From: Saprospiraceae bacterium
Lineage (GTDB): Bacteria > Bacteroidota > Bacteroidia > Chitinophagales > Saprospiraceae
Length of the DNA: 64,000 nucleotides
Direction: 5' to 3'
Assembly (NCBI GenBank): GCA_020631235.1
Contig: JAHDHQ010000001.1
Span: forward strand, 295,287-359,286
Below the pieces are notes generated by a model. It saw nothing but the letters and a program-made list of their open reading frames with translations, was not told the DNA's origin and ran no database searches. The position numbers and the translations under genes are program-made. Numbering within the stretch: position 1 is the first letter of the stretch; every line of letters starts with the position of its first letter. Shown piece by piece: positions 55,918-64,000 of this stretch.

Positions 55918-58900
55918 CTATCTAAGAATAGTTATATTTCCAATTTCGGTAACTTCACCGTTGTCACCTTCATCACAAGTATAAGTTACGTGATATCCAT
56001 AAACATCAGGAGTTAAGGCTTCGCCTTTATACGTTCCATCCCAAGTTTCATTAATATCCATACTCATATATACTTGCTCTCCCCATCTATTGTAAATCAT
56101 GATTTTGTAATCACTAATACAAGCATTCTCTAAGCCTTTGATACCATAAGTATCATTGGTTCCATCTCCATTTGGAGAGAATGTATTAGGAATGTAAACC
56201 ATATCAGGGTCACAACAAGTATCTGTACAAGTTAAAGTAATTTCAGCTTCGTCTGAACAACCAGCTTCATCTGTAATTGTTACAGAGTAAGTAGTTTCTC
56301 CATCAGGACAAACTGTTCTTGTTGCTTCAGTCGAACCATCATCCCATAAGAATGATAATCCTTCTCCATCCGCTATCGCAGTGATGTCTACACATTCACC
56401 ACAAATAATGTTTTCTAGATTATCATCTGAAACAATATCTGCATTATTAACTCCACCTTCTGTAACGTCCACGCAAGTCGTAGCTTCACAACCTTCATCA
56501 GAAGTAGCAGTCACACAATATGTACCTGGTTCAGTAACAGTGATTTCTTCGTCAGTATCTCCTGTTGACCATTCATAAGTGTAGTTATTGCCTCCAGAAG
56601 CATTCGCAGTAAGAGTTGTTGATTCGTCACATATCACTAAGTCACCTTCAATGCTTACTTCATTAACTTCTTCTGTTAGGGTTATACATCCTGTTACTTC
56701 ACAACCATCTGCATTTTCACCTGTAACACAATATTCTACTGTTCCACCACCAGGTATAACTGTGATTTCATCCGTATTTGTTTCACCTCCTGGAGTCCAG
56801 TCACCTATAACGTCAGAAGTAAGTGTTACTTCTTCTCCTGGACAATAAGTTAAACCTGTACTTGATGTAATCTCTGCGTCACCGCCGTCAACCACTTCTA
56901 CGCAAGCTGTATCTTCATTAAAGCATCCAAGCGCATCTGTTGCCGTCGCCGTGAAACACTCTCCGTCAACAGCACCAGTTATGGTGATCACATCACCAGT
57001 ACCTATCACATCACCATCTTCATTCGTCCAAACGATAGATGTCGCTGTACTTCCTGCATTGGCGGTAAGCTCCACTTCTTGACCTTCACAAATAATAATT
57101 GGATCAGGCGTTATCTCTACAGATGGACCTTCTTGTACTGTTACATTTACACATCCTACAAAGTCACAAATACCTGAACCTGTTACTGTTCCAGACCCTG
57201 TCATACATGTTGCAACCACAGTAAATTTAGTATTTTGATCTACCACGACAGTTGGGTTCGGATCATTTTCCTGACCGCCCCAGTCGATAGCTGGATCAGC
57301 CATCCAAGCATACGTACAATTTGGATCTATACCATTTGGATTCAATTCTAATGAGGTTCCTACACATATTGTGTGTTCCGTGACAAGATCTTCAAATGGA
57401 TCATCAACCTTATGTACAAAGAACGATCCCATTTCCGTACAATTTTCACTGCTCACTGTCCACATAACTTCGCAAGTTCCAGAGCCAGTTGTTGTACCAG
57501 AACCAGTATAAGTAAATATAGGATTACTAGGATCTGTATCATCAATGATAATACATTCATCAGCCATCCAAGTGTATTCTAAACCATCATATCCTTCAAT
57601 GGTAAAAGTAGATTCTGAACAAACATATACATCAGTTGGTAGATTATCGTATGCAGGTGGTTGGTAACCTTCTATCATAATAGTTCCGGTTATAGCACAA
57701 TCTGCATCTGGACATTCAATAGTATAAGATACAGTACCATCTCCCATATAAGCCGTACCAGAACCAGTACCTACACCAGATCCTGTTGCTGGTGGTATAC
57801 CTATTGTAGGATTAGAAATCCCATTATTATCTATCGTTACTGCACCATCTACCATCCAAGTATATGTACAATTCGGATCACCTAATTCATTCAATTGAAT
57901 GGTTTCACCAGGACATAAGCCAATCATTTCAGGTAGGTTTACATCTGGAGTTGTACCTAAACTCACAATGATGTCATTAGTTGATGTACATACACCATCT
58001 GTTACTGTTATTGTAACAGTGGTTGTTTCTGTAATATTAGTTATATAAACAGCTCCATCAATTACGGCAACGTTATTTGTAGGCATCCCTGTAACAGTGT
58101 ATCCCTCAGGAATTGTTTCCACCAACATAAAAGCTTCTCCTTCACAAACTACTAATTCAGTAGGCAAATCAAGTGGATTTCCACTCATCTCATTTAAGGT
58201 AATATTTTGCGTGAATTCACATCCCTCAGCTGAAGAAGCTGTTAAGGTAACTGTTGTATTTTCACCAATTCCTGTCGCAATAATTTCTCCATCCACAAGG
58301 CTGATAACACCCATTGGATCTGAGCTATAGTTATACCCTGCAAACTGAGTCCCTACCACTACAGATTCTGAGCCACAAATAGTATAACTTGCATCTTCTC
58401 CTAATGGATTTGCAATGATAGTAACATCAAAGCTACCTGTTGCACTACATCCATCCAAATCTGCTGTGTACGATACGGTTGTTGTTTCTGCAATTCCAGA
58501 AACGGAAACAACTCCATCTTCAAATGATCCTACAGCAGGGTCGAAGGTAAAAGAAGTCATTTCATCAAACCCTTCTCCAATCACAATTACATCACCTGCA
58601 CAACCAGTCTGATCATCTAGATTAATTTCGAAAGACTCAAGATTAAGCATTACTGTTTCAGTCATACTAGCAGTACATCCAGTTTCACCGACAACATCTA
58701 ATGTTATAGTTATTTCAGTTACTCCACCCGTTCCAAAGCTAAATGATTCATCTGTAGAAGTAAAATCTTCTGCACCGGTATTTATGGTCCATGTTTGACT
58801 CGCAATTCCTTGATCAGCAGTGGAGGTATTCACTAATGAAATATTAGCACTTTCTACACATCCAGTTGCATCTAATGAATAGCTTAAGTCAAAGTCTGAT

Positions 58901-60060
58901 TCCATTGAAACACCGACTTCAGCAAATGCAGTATCAACACACTCTCCATCTGTTGCAATTAATGCAATAGTATAGTTTCCATCATTAGTATATGTGTGTG
59001 ATGGATTTTCATCGGTTGAACTAGGCGTTAAATTTGGATAATCAAATAACCACACATATGATAGTGTAAAGTTAGGATCATCAATTGTTGAATTATTTGT
59101 TAGCTCAACATCGTAGCCTTCACAATTAGGATTTGGCGTTGCATCAAAATCTGCAATTGGTCCAGGAGAACATGCTACAACATTATATTCAAAATCTCTT
59201 ATTGTTGTAGAAATTAATACACCATCTCTATACTCATCTACACAAATTCCAATTAAGAACTGACCCAATGTGTTTGGTGTTGCTGTCATTAAGCCCGTTT
59301 CAGGATCGATGGTTAAAGGAACACCTCCCATCATATTATCCAAAGAATATGGTGAAGCAAAACTTACCTCATCAAATGGTGGGAAATAAGTGTTTTCAGA
59401 TAAAGGGAAAGCATCGCTTCCTCCAGCTGTAGGCACACAAGTTCGGTATCTTAGCTCATCACCATCTGCATCAGTAGCCGAGTGATCAAAAACTAACTCC
59501 TCACCTGCACACAAGTAAATAGTCGGCCAATTGTTAAATACAGCCTGAGAGTTACACATTGTTTGTGCATTCGGCGTAATTTCTGCCCAGTAAGTTGACC
59601 CAGTATCTAATGGGTCTGGTATGTTTAATAAAGTTGTATTTCTACAACATCTTCTGTATGATAATATATAACCATCTGCATTGAAAGGCAAGGTCACTGT
59701 ACCAGTATAAACTGCTTGGTCTACACAAACTTCTTCTCCAAGTATTCGGCAATTGTTGGTAACAATGTCGTCAATGTTTTCAATAATAGGGTTTGATAAT
59801 TCTAACAGTCCTCCATTAGCTAAATCTATTTGAAGGTCATTATCACCATCAAATATTTTAATAGTAGCTACATCGTCAAATGCAATACCATTAATACAGT
59901 CTCTTTGGAATGTCAAGGTTATCTCATACTGGTCACCTCCTAAGCATTCATAGGTAAGGTTACCTCCAACCACGTGAGTAGCATATATATTAGCTAAGGG
60001 CATAGCTAACACAAACAGTACCCAAAAGGTCTTTCGTGATATATTTAGTATTGAGTTCAT
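55918..60060 (-). CDS. Giant PKD/Ig-repeat surface protein with T9SS type B sorting domain (ATHIVGG family, paralogue 4)
   Basis: About 1380 residues from ATG 60060 (MNSILNISRKTF), the start of a better signal peptide than the ATG eleven codons upstream. After the signal (ending Y-A/T) come THVVGG and the shared Cys-rich module (C-C-R-N-T-T-L-L-N-I, D-x-D-G-D-E-L-R-Y, G-I-C-V-D-E-Y-R-D-G). PKD and Ig-like repeats follow, with Gly-Ser-Thr insertions (T-G-S-G-V-G-T-G-S-G and similar) in the middle, and a C-terminal type B domain (Y-I-P-N-T-F-S-P-N-G-D-G-T-N-D, N-R-W-G-E-Q-V-Y). Third gene of the second cassette. Confidence 0.88.
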   Translation of the reverse strand: MNSILNISRKTFWVLFVLAMPLANIYATHVVGGNLTYECLGGDQYEITLTFQRDCINGIAFDDVATIKIFDGDNDLQIDLANGGLLELSNPIIENIDDIVTNNCRILGEEVCVDQAVYTGTVTLPFNADGYILSYRRCCRNTTLLNIPDPLDTGSTYWAEITPNAQTMCNSQAVFNNWPTIYLCAGEELVFDHSATDADGDELRYRTCVPTAGGSDAFPLSENTYFPPFDEVSFASPYSLDNMMGGVPLTIDPETGLMTATPNTLGQFLIGICVDEYRDGVLISTTIRDFEYNVVACSPGPIADFDATPNPNCEGYDVELTNNSTIDDPNFTLSYVWLFDYPNLTPSSTDENPSHTYTNDGNYTIALIATDGECVDTAFAEVGVSMESDFDLSYSLDATGCVESANISLVNTSTADQGIASQTWTINTGAEDFTSTDESFSFGTGGVTEITITLDVVGETGCTASMTETVMLNLESFEINLDDQTGCAGDVIVIGEGFDEMTSFTFDPAVGSFEDGVVSVSGIAETTTVSYTADLDGCSATGSFDVTIIANPLGEDASYTICGSESVVVGTQFAGYNYSSDPMGVISLVDGEIIATGIGENTTVTLTASSAEGCEFTQNITLNEMSGNPLDLPTELVVCEGEAFMLVETIPEGYTVTGMPTNNVAVIDGAVYITNITETTTVTITVTDGVCTSTNDIIVSLGTTPDVNLPEMIGLCPGETIQLNELGDPNCTYTWMVDGAVTIDNNGISNPTIGIPPATGSGVGTGSGTAYMGDGTVSYTIECPDADCAITGTIMIEGYQPPAYDNLPTDVYVCSESTFTIEGYDGLEYTWMADECIIIDDTDPSNPIFTYTGSGTTTGSGTCEVMWTVSSENCTEMGSFFVHKVDDPFEDLVTEHTICVGTSLELNPNGIDPNCTYAWMADPAIDWGGQENDPNPTVVVDQNTKFTVVATCMTGSGTVTGSGICDFVGCVNVTVQEGPSVEITPDPIIICEGQEVELTANAGSTATSIVWTNEDGDVIGTGDVITITGAVDGECFTATATDALGCFNEDTACVEVVDGGDAEITSSTGLTYCPGEEVTLTSDVIGDWTPGGETNTDEITVIPGGGTVEYCVTGENADGCEVTGCITLTEEVNEVSIEGDLVICDESTTLTANASGGNNYTYEWSTGDTDEEITVTEPGTYCVTATSDEGCEATTCVDVTEGGVNNADIVSDDNLENIICGECVDITAIADGEGLSFLWDDGSTEATRTVCPDGETTYSVTITDEAGCSDEAEITLTCTDTCCDPDMVYIPNTFSPNGDGTNDTYGIKGLENACISDYKIMIYNRWGEQVYMSMDINETWDGTYKGEALTPDVYGYHVTYTCDEGDNGEVTEIGNITILR

Positions 60061-60082
60061 ATTGTAAATCCTTTTTACTGTT

Positions 60083-62464
60083 TTAATTATCAAATCTTAT
60101 TTCATCAATCTCAACCCGACGTTCTCTGGATGCTTCTGGACTGTATACTGACTTTCTTCTATTAGAAGCGCTGTCACTTACTCCATTCGGTGATGTTGAC
60201 TCTCCAAATGAACGCTCAGTCACTTTTAATTGACCATTCGCAAGGAATGGTTTCAGTATACCACCTCGGTATCTTTCAATCTCATTACGTACTACATCTA
60301 CACGTCTTTTACCTAGAGCTTCATTGTATTTATCTCTTGATAATGGACTTGCATAACCTCTTAAGAATAGGTTTGCTGATGAACCGCCTTGTAAGATTTC
60401 TGTCAAACAACTTAACAATGCTTGAAAGTTATCATAGCCACCTCTTACGTCTTGATCAAAGAATCTGGCTACATCACCTTCAGCTGCATCTCTCCCTTTA
60501 TTTCCGAATTGTCCACCATATTTTGTGATAAACTCTCCACGCTTAGGATTGTAGCTGTTATAAGTATCGGTGTAAGTAAGATCTGAAGTTTCGCTTGTGC
60601 TTCTTGGATTAGGATGATCGTTGTCAAAATATAATCTAACAGGTATCAGACTTGAACAAGTAGCAATTATATCTAAGCAAATCTTTTGATTTAATTGTAA
60701 ACTCCTCATGTCACCTGAGTTAAATTCTTTCGTTTCTGAAGAACTACCTTTTCTAACTGTAATTCTATAGTCCGTGTCTGGTCCAATAGCAAACTTCTTG
60801 CATGCTCCAGTTCCATCCATTGCAGCTACAGCCTTACCATTAGTGGCATCAAACATTGATATGGTACCTCCTTGTAAATCTCCTCCAGAAGCATTATCAC
60901 ATGCACATACATTTAATATTGCTGGAACAAGATTTAAATCTAGGTCTAGTTTCTGAATGCCTGCTTTACCTTCTATAGGTCCTACTGTTTGTACATCACA
61001 AATGTATCCATCTTTGCATGCCGTAACTGTATAAGAATTTTCACAAGGTAATGAAGTAGGGAATTCATTGGTATCATCTTTCGTGCTATCATAAATTAAT
61101 TCTCCTGTAGAATTATCTACAATTGTTAAGTTAGCACCATTCAGTTTTTCACCAGTGGATTTGTCATAAACCATATTCATCAACTCAATCTCACATCTTT
61201 CGTATACTGCATGGTATATGTCATAACAACAAGTTTGGTTGTTGTCATCCAAAAACAAAGATCCTGGTCTATTAGAAGTAAGATATCCATTTACTCCATC
61301 ATCAGACAACATGTAATAAAAGTCATTTGCACTTGTATTCACTTCTGCGCCTTCATTAGCAATATCTCCATTGCTTGATAATGAATATATGTCTAAACCA
61401 CCAAATCCCATTCTTCCATTAGAAGCGAAATATAGTGTATTAGTTCTATTGTGATAAAAAGGAGATAAATCATCGCCTGGAGTGTTTACATCAGCCATAT
61501 TCATAACTCCACTTGAACTCATGTCTGATCCAATGCTCGCCTTATAAATATCTAAACCTCCCTTACCTCCAGCTCGGTCAGAGGCAAAATATAAAGTACC
61601 ATCCTCAGCAATAGCAGGATGTGTGCTTGTAACTCCATCTTGATTTAGGTCCAATTTAGTGCCTTCTCCAACTACACCATCTTCTACAGAAGCGTAGTAT
61701 ATATCACATCTAAGGTTTTCTGCGCTTAATAATTCGCACATAGTATAGTAAACTCCAGTACCATCAGCTGTAAAACTCGGGCTAGACGTTGCCATTCCAG
61801 CATTATTCCAAGCTCCTGCTCCTTTAACTTCTTTTGCGTTCTTACTGTTAGTGCTTTTTAAAATTTTTCCAAATGTAGAACAAGACTCACATTTTCCTCC
61901 TCCAAACTTGTGAGAAGTAAAATATAAATCATCACCCATTAAAAATGGACTGTATTCTCCATATTGAGAGTTAACTTCCCCACCCAAGCGAGTGACTGTT
62001 AATTCTTCATTATCCGATGGTTGAGAAGCTGCCCATGCGCCTGCATCTTTGGCCATTTGAGCCATTTCTACATACATTGGGTTTCCATCTCCATACTCTG
62101 AAACATACATATCATAGTATTTCTCTGCATCATCATAGTTACCCATCATCTCTCTAGATTTGGCCAACTTATATACAGCATCAGGATATTCTGTATTTTC
62201 AAGGGTTTCGACAAGTGTTCCTAGAGAACTAGAACTCTTATCAAAAGCATTTGCATCAAAAGCTGCACTACCATATTTGTATAGTAGCTCAGGATTATCA
62301 TTGCTTAGGTTCAATGCACTTCCATAATAATTCATGGCTGAGTTATAATCACCAGAACCATAAGCTTCATCTCCCGCTTTCAAATATTGCTTACAAGTAG
62401 GCTGTGCGACTAGTGCAGTCACGAACCCCAAGAGCATTATTAAAGTAAAGATCTTCTTATTCAT
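60083..62464 (-). CDS. OmpA-family protein with TPR and PD40 repeats (cassette 2)
   Basis: A 793-residue paralogue of the cassette-1 OmpA-like protein. Signal peptide ends near VAQ; TPR-like helices (about 20-130); PD40 propeller (about 160-420, with Y-F-A-S-D-R-A-G-G-K-G-G-L-D-I-Y); regulatory-like beta domains; then the OmpA-like end, where the motif reads G-Y-A-S-P-L-S-R-D-K-Y-N-E-A-L-G-K-R-R. It shares with its paralogue the R-L-Y-F-D-N-D-x-P-x-x-R-S block and F-x-Q-D-V-R/K-G-G-Y just before the OmpA core. It lies 22 bases upstream of the giant gene. Confidence 0.85.
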   Translation of the reverse strand: MNKKIFTLIMLLGFVTALVAQPTCKQYLKAGDEAYGSGDYNSAMNYYGSALNLSNDNPELLYKYGSAAFDANAFDKSSSSLGTLVETLENTEYPDAVYKLAKSREMMGNYDDAEKYYDMYVSEYGDGNPMYVEMAQMAKDAGAWAASQPSDNEELTVTRLGGEVNSQYGEYSPFLMGDDLYFTSHKFGGGKCESCSTFGKILKSTNSKNAKEVKGAGAWNNAGMATSSPSFTADGTGVYYTMCELLSAENLRCDIYYASVEDGVVGEGTKLDLNQDGVTSTHPAIAEDGTLYFASDRAGGKGGLDIYKASIGSDMSSSGVMNMADVNTPGDDLSPFYHNRTNTLYFASNGRMGFGGLDIYSLSSNGDIANEGAEVNTSANDFYYMLSDDGVNGYLTSNRPGSLFLDDNNQTCCYDIYHAVYERCEIELMNMVYDKSTGEKLNGANLTIVDNSTGELIYDSTKDDTNEFPTSLPCENSYTVTACKDGYICDVQTVGPIEGKAGIQKLDLDLNLVPAILNVCACDNASGGDLQGGTISMFDATNGKAVAAMDGTGACKKFAIGPDTDYRITVRKGSSSETKEFNSGDMRSLQLNQKICLDIIATCSSLIPVRLYFDNDHPNPRSTSETSDLTYTDTYNSYNPKRGEFITKYGGQFGNKGRDAAEGDVARFFDQDVRGGYDNFQALLSCLTEILQGGSSANLFLRGYASPLSRDKYNEALGKRRVDVVRNEIERYRGGILKPFLANGQLKVTERSFGESTSPNGVSDSASNRRKSVYSPEASRERRVEIDEIRFDN

Positions 62465-62489
62465 ATTTCTTCAGATTGGTAGGTACGTT

Positions 62490-63512
62490 TTAATAAATTG
62501 GACAAGGCCTACAAGGCGTTTTCCTTGGTTTAGCAATTATATATCTAAGAGCAACTTCAGGTCCACCTCTTCCGTTTGTAGCCCAATCAAATTCAGATAT
62601 ATTTATATCATAGGAGAATGATCCATAGAAATTATTCATTTGGATTGCAATCATAGGGTAAAAAGCATCTAATGATGTTTCTCCTGCATCCGCCAACCTA
62701 AGTCCTGCTCCTAAAAACAAAGATTTGGAAGCCGCATCATCTAAGTAAATTCTTCCTTGACCATTCAATACAATCTCCTGGTACGGATTAGCCGTTGAAA
62801 ACAAACCATTCAATATTAAATCAACTCTTGAAGCTATTTGCCAATTTGCCATAGCGTATAGATTTAACTTACGTGCTAGGTCTGCATCCGGCCCTGTTGT
62901 ATCGAAGTTTTGATTCGGCGTCAACCAATGAAAAAGAGCAGCACCAAAATCTAAATGTTTTCTGTAGCTTGTTTGGTATCTTAAGTTTACACCACCCGAT
63001 AAATCAAAGTAATTTAAACCATCGTTATTAAATATATCAAAGCCTGCATTGTTAAGCCCTCCGTTTGGATAAATAGCTTCTGCTAAATCCAACCCTCTAT
63101 TATAGTACCCTAAACTGATACCGGGAGTTAATAATACATTTTGTCCAATGCCTAAACTATAACTTCCTAAAATGTCAAAACTAGTTGTTTGCAATGCCAA
63201 ATCACCAGCTCTATCATTTTGGATTCTAGCACCTAAGCTAAAATAATTTTCATCTCTACTGTCGAGAGACATTCTACAGTTATTAACAAATTTCATATCA
63301 CCACCAACATTAATAGTGGTATAATCCGCATCTACTCTGTTCCACTGGAACCTGTAATTGCCATGCAACCTAATGTTGCCATCAAAAACACCTGTTAAAC
63401 CTGGATTTAGGTTGAATGGTGAATTAAAATACTGTGAATAATGCACATCCTGAGCTGACATATTAAATGCCGTAGCACAGAATAACACTATGTAAAACGC
63501 TTTTCTAAACAT
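62490..63512 (-). CDS. PorP/SprF-family T9SS outer-membrane protein (cassette 2)
   Basis: A 340-residue protein from ATG 63512 (MFRKAFYIVLFCATAF; the codon two earlier is TTG). After a signal ending near MSAQ the mature protein begins D-V-H-Y-S-Q-Y-F-N-S-P-F-N-L-N-P-G-L-T-G, the family signature, and ends C-R-P-C-P-I-Y. It is a predicted beta-barrel, and by analogy to SprF it would help export or anchor the type B cargo of this cassette. It starts the operon; 25 bases separate it from the OmpA-like gene. Confidence 0.9.
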   Translation of the reverse strand: MFRKAFYIVLFCATAFNMSAQDVHYSQYFNSPFNLNPGLTGVFDGNIRLHGNYRFQWNRVDADYTTINVGGDMKFVNNCRMSLDSRDENYFSLGARIQNDRAGDLALQTTSFDILGSYSLGIGQNVLLTPGISLGYYNRGLDLAEAIYPNGGLNNAGFDIFNNDGLNYFDLSGGVNLRYQTSYRKHLDFGAALFHWLTPNQNFDTTGPDADLARKLNLYAMANWQIASRVDLILNGLFSTANPYQEIVLNGQGRIYLDDAASKSLFLGAGLRLADAGETSLDAFYPMIAIQMNNFYGSFSYDINISEFDWATNGRGGPEVALRYIIAKPRKTPCRPCPIY

Positions 63513-63947
63513 ATACAATAGTTTGTTATTCGTCCTAGACGAAAAAAAATACTACACTTACAAAGTCAAGAATTAAAAAAATTGGTTTTGACTACTTATT
63601 TTCTGGTTTATTGACTAACCAGTCACAAACCTACAAATTTTTATTTGCTAATTAATCATTTGAAAGTGTTAATTTTTTCCGTGATATGATACTTTTTCGT
63701 TTGCGGATTTGGGTATATTTCATATTTAAAAAAAATCGCCTTTACAATCTATTGTTTTACAGACAGTTAGACATCAAGAGCTAAATCAATCAAATCAATA
63801 TCAAGCGCATATGTATTGTTAAAATAAATATAGAAAATAACTATATTTAATGAGTTTAATAAGTTTTAAAATCTAGAGTTGCATTTTTGAAATGAATGAG
63901 TATATTTGCGTCGCTTTTGTAACGAAAAAGCAATATTTGACATACAA
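63513..63947. other. AT-rich intergenic region between cassette 2 and tRNA-Gly
   Basis: About 435 bases without a gene. It contains the tRNA promoter and a candidate -7 element for the cassette (TAGGTTTG on the minus strand, 63633-63626, which would leave a leader of about 105 bases; low confidence). A 6-bp hairpin (63603-63622) is too weak to interpret. Nothing else recognised. Confidence 0.4.
63879..63908 (+). promoter_or_regulatory. Promoter of tRNA-Gly
   Basis: TTG at 63879-63881 and TATATTTG (63901-63908, exact TAnnTTTG) are 19 bases apart, about 40 bases before the tRNA. Confidence 0.6.

Positions 63948-64000
<53 letters not shown>

Noticed and set aside
55918..60060. Short repeated DNA words suggesting a CRISPR or satellite array
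   Set aside because: The repeats are in frame, vary in spacing, and encode Gly-Ser-Thr and PKD motifs of one long gene.
60190..60528. Open frames on the plus strand inside the OmpA and giant PKD genes
   Set aside because: They lie opposite strongly supported genes, lack signal or domain features, and have compositions expected from the reverse strand.
63603..63622. CTGGTT/AACCAG hairpin before the second cassette
   Set aside because: A 6-bp stem with an 8-base loop is expected by chance in this much AT-rich DNA.

Overview
The window is a stretch of an AT-rich Bacteroidota chromosome, most likely from the class Saprospiria (Saprospiraceae-like). This placement is inferred from protein style: many surface proteins with type IX secretion (T9SS) sorting domains of types A and B, PorP/SprF-like and OmpA/PD40 outer-membrane partners, carboxypeptidase-regulatory TonB receptors, GWxTD and DUF547 proteins, and Bacteroidota promoters of the TAnnTTTG type. 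There is no sign of phage, insertion sequences, plasmid functions or CRISPR. Almost all of the sequence is coding.

Layout. 1-5.1 kb holds the 3' part of a large LamG/HYR-like adhesin with a type A sorting domain, then a DoxX membrane protein and a tiny secreted protein. 5.1-13 kb (minus strand) holds a DUF547 lipoprotein, two TonB receptors, a TerB-like protein and a GWxTD protein. 13.1-15.6 kb (plus) is an SDR oxidoreductase translationally coupled to an M1 peptidase, followed by rplS on the minus strand. 16-20.7 kb carries two tandem paralogous PKD proteins with type B sorting domains, then a threonylcarbamoyl-AMP synthase.

21.6-31.8 kb looks like a phosphate-acquisition region. It contains a beta-helix lipoprotein plus TonB receptor operon, a second TonB receptor, and a divergent operon of phosphate-selective porin and Na+/phosphate cotransporter. 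The region between the divergent genes has two Pho-box-like 11-bp direct repeats, each placed identically relative to a TAnnTTTG element, and a 15-bp inverted repeat whose right arm covers the porin start codon. ChrA-family and aquaporin genes follow.

33.6-38.1 kb is mostly housekeeping (fbaA, trxB, aroK, yajC) with two further small T9SS cargo proteins. 38.3-48 kb and 55.9-63.5 kb are two paralogous three-gene cassettes transcribed in the order PorP/SprF-like, OmpA/PD40/TPR protein, giant PKD protein with a type B sorting domain. Between them lie a CoA-transferase, a cobalamin adenosyltransferase, an ABC ATPase, a nucleoside salvage group (deoxynucleoside kinase with a non-AUG start, uridine kinase, NupC transporter) and the mnmA-lipoprotein-rimM operon. 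The window ends inside a tRNA-Gly(GCC) gene.

The most interesting material is the porin/cotransporter regulatory region (about 28.5-28.72 kb), the duplicated secretion cassettes with their shared N-terminal module, and the non-canonical start of the deoxynucleoside kinase gene. All functional statements rest on reading motifs by eye; no database search was made.
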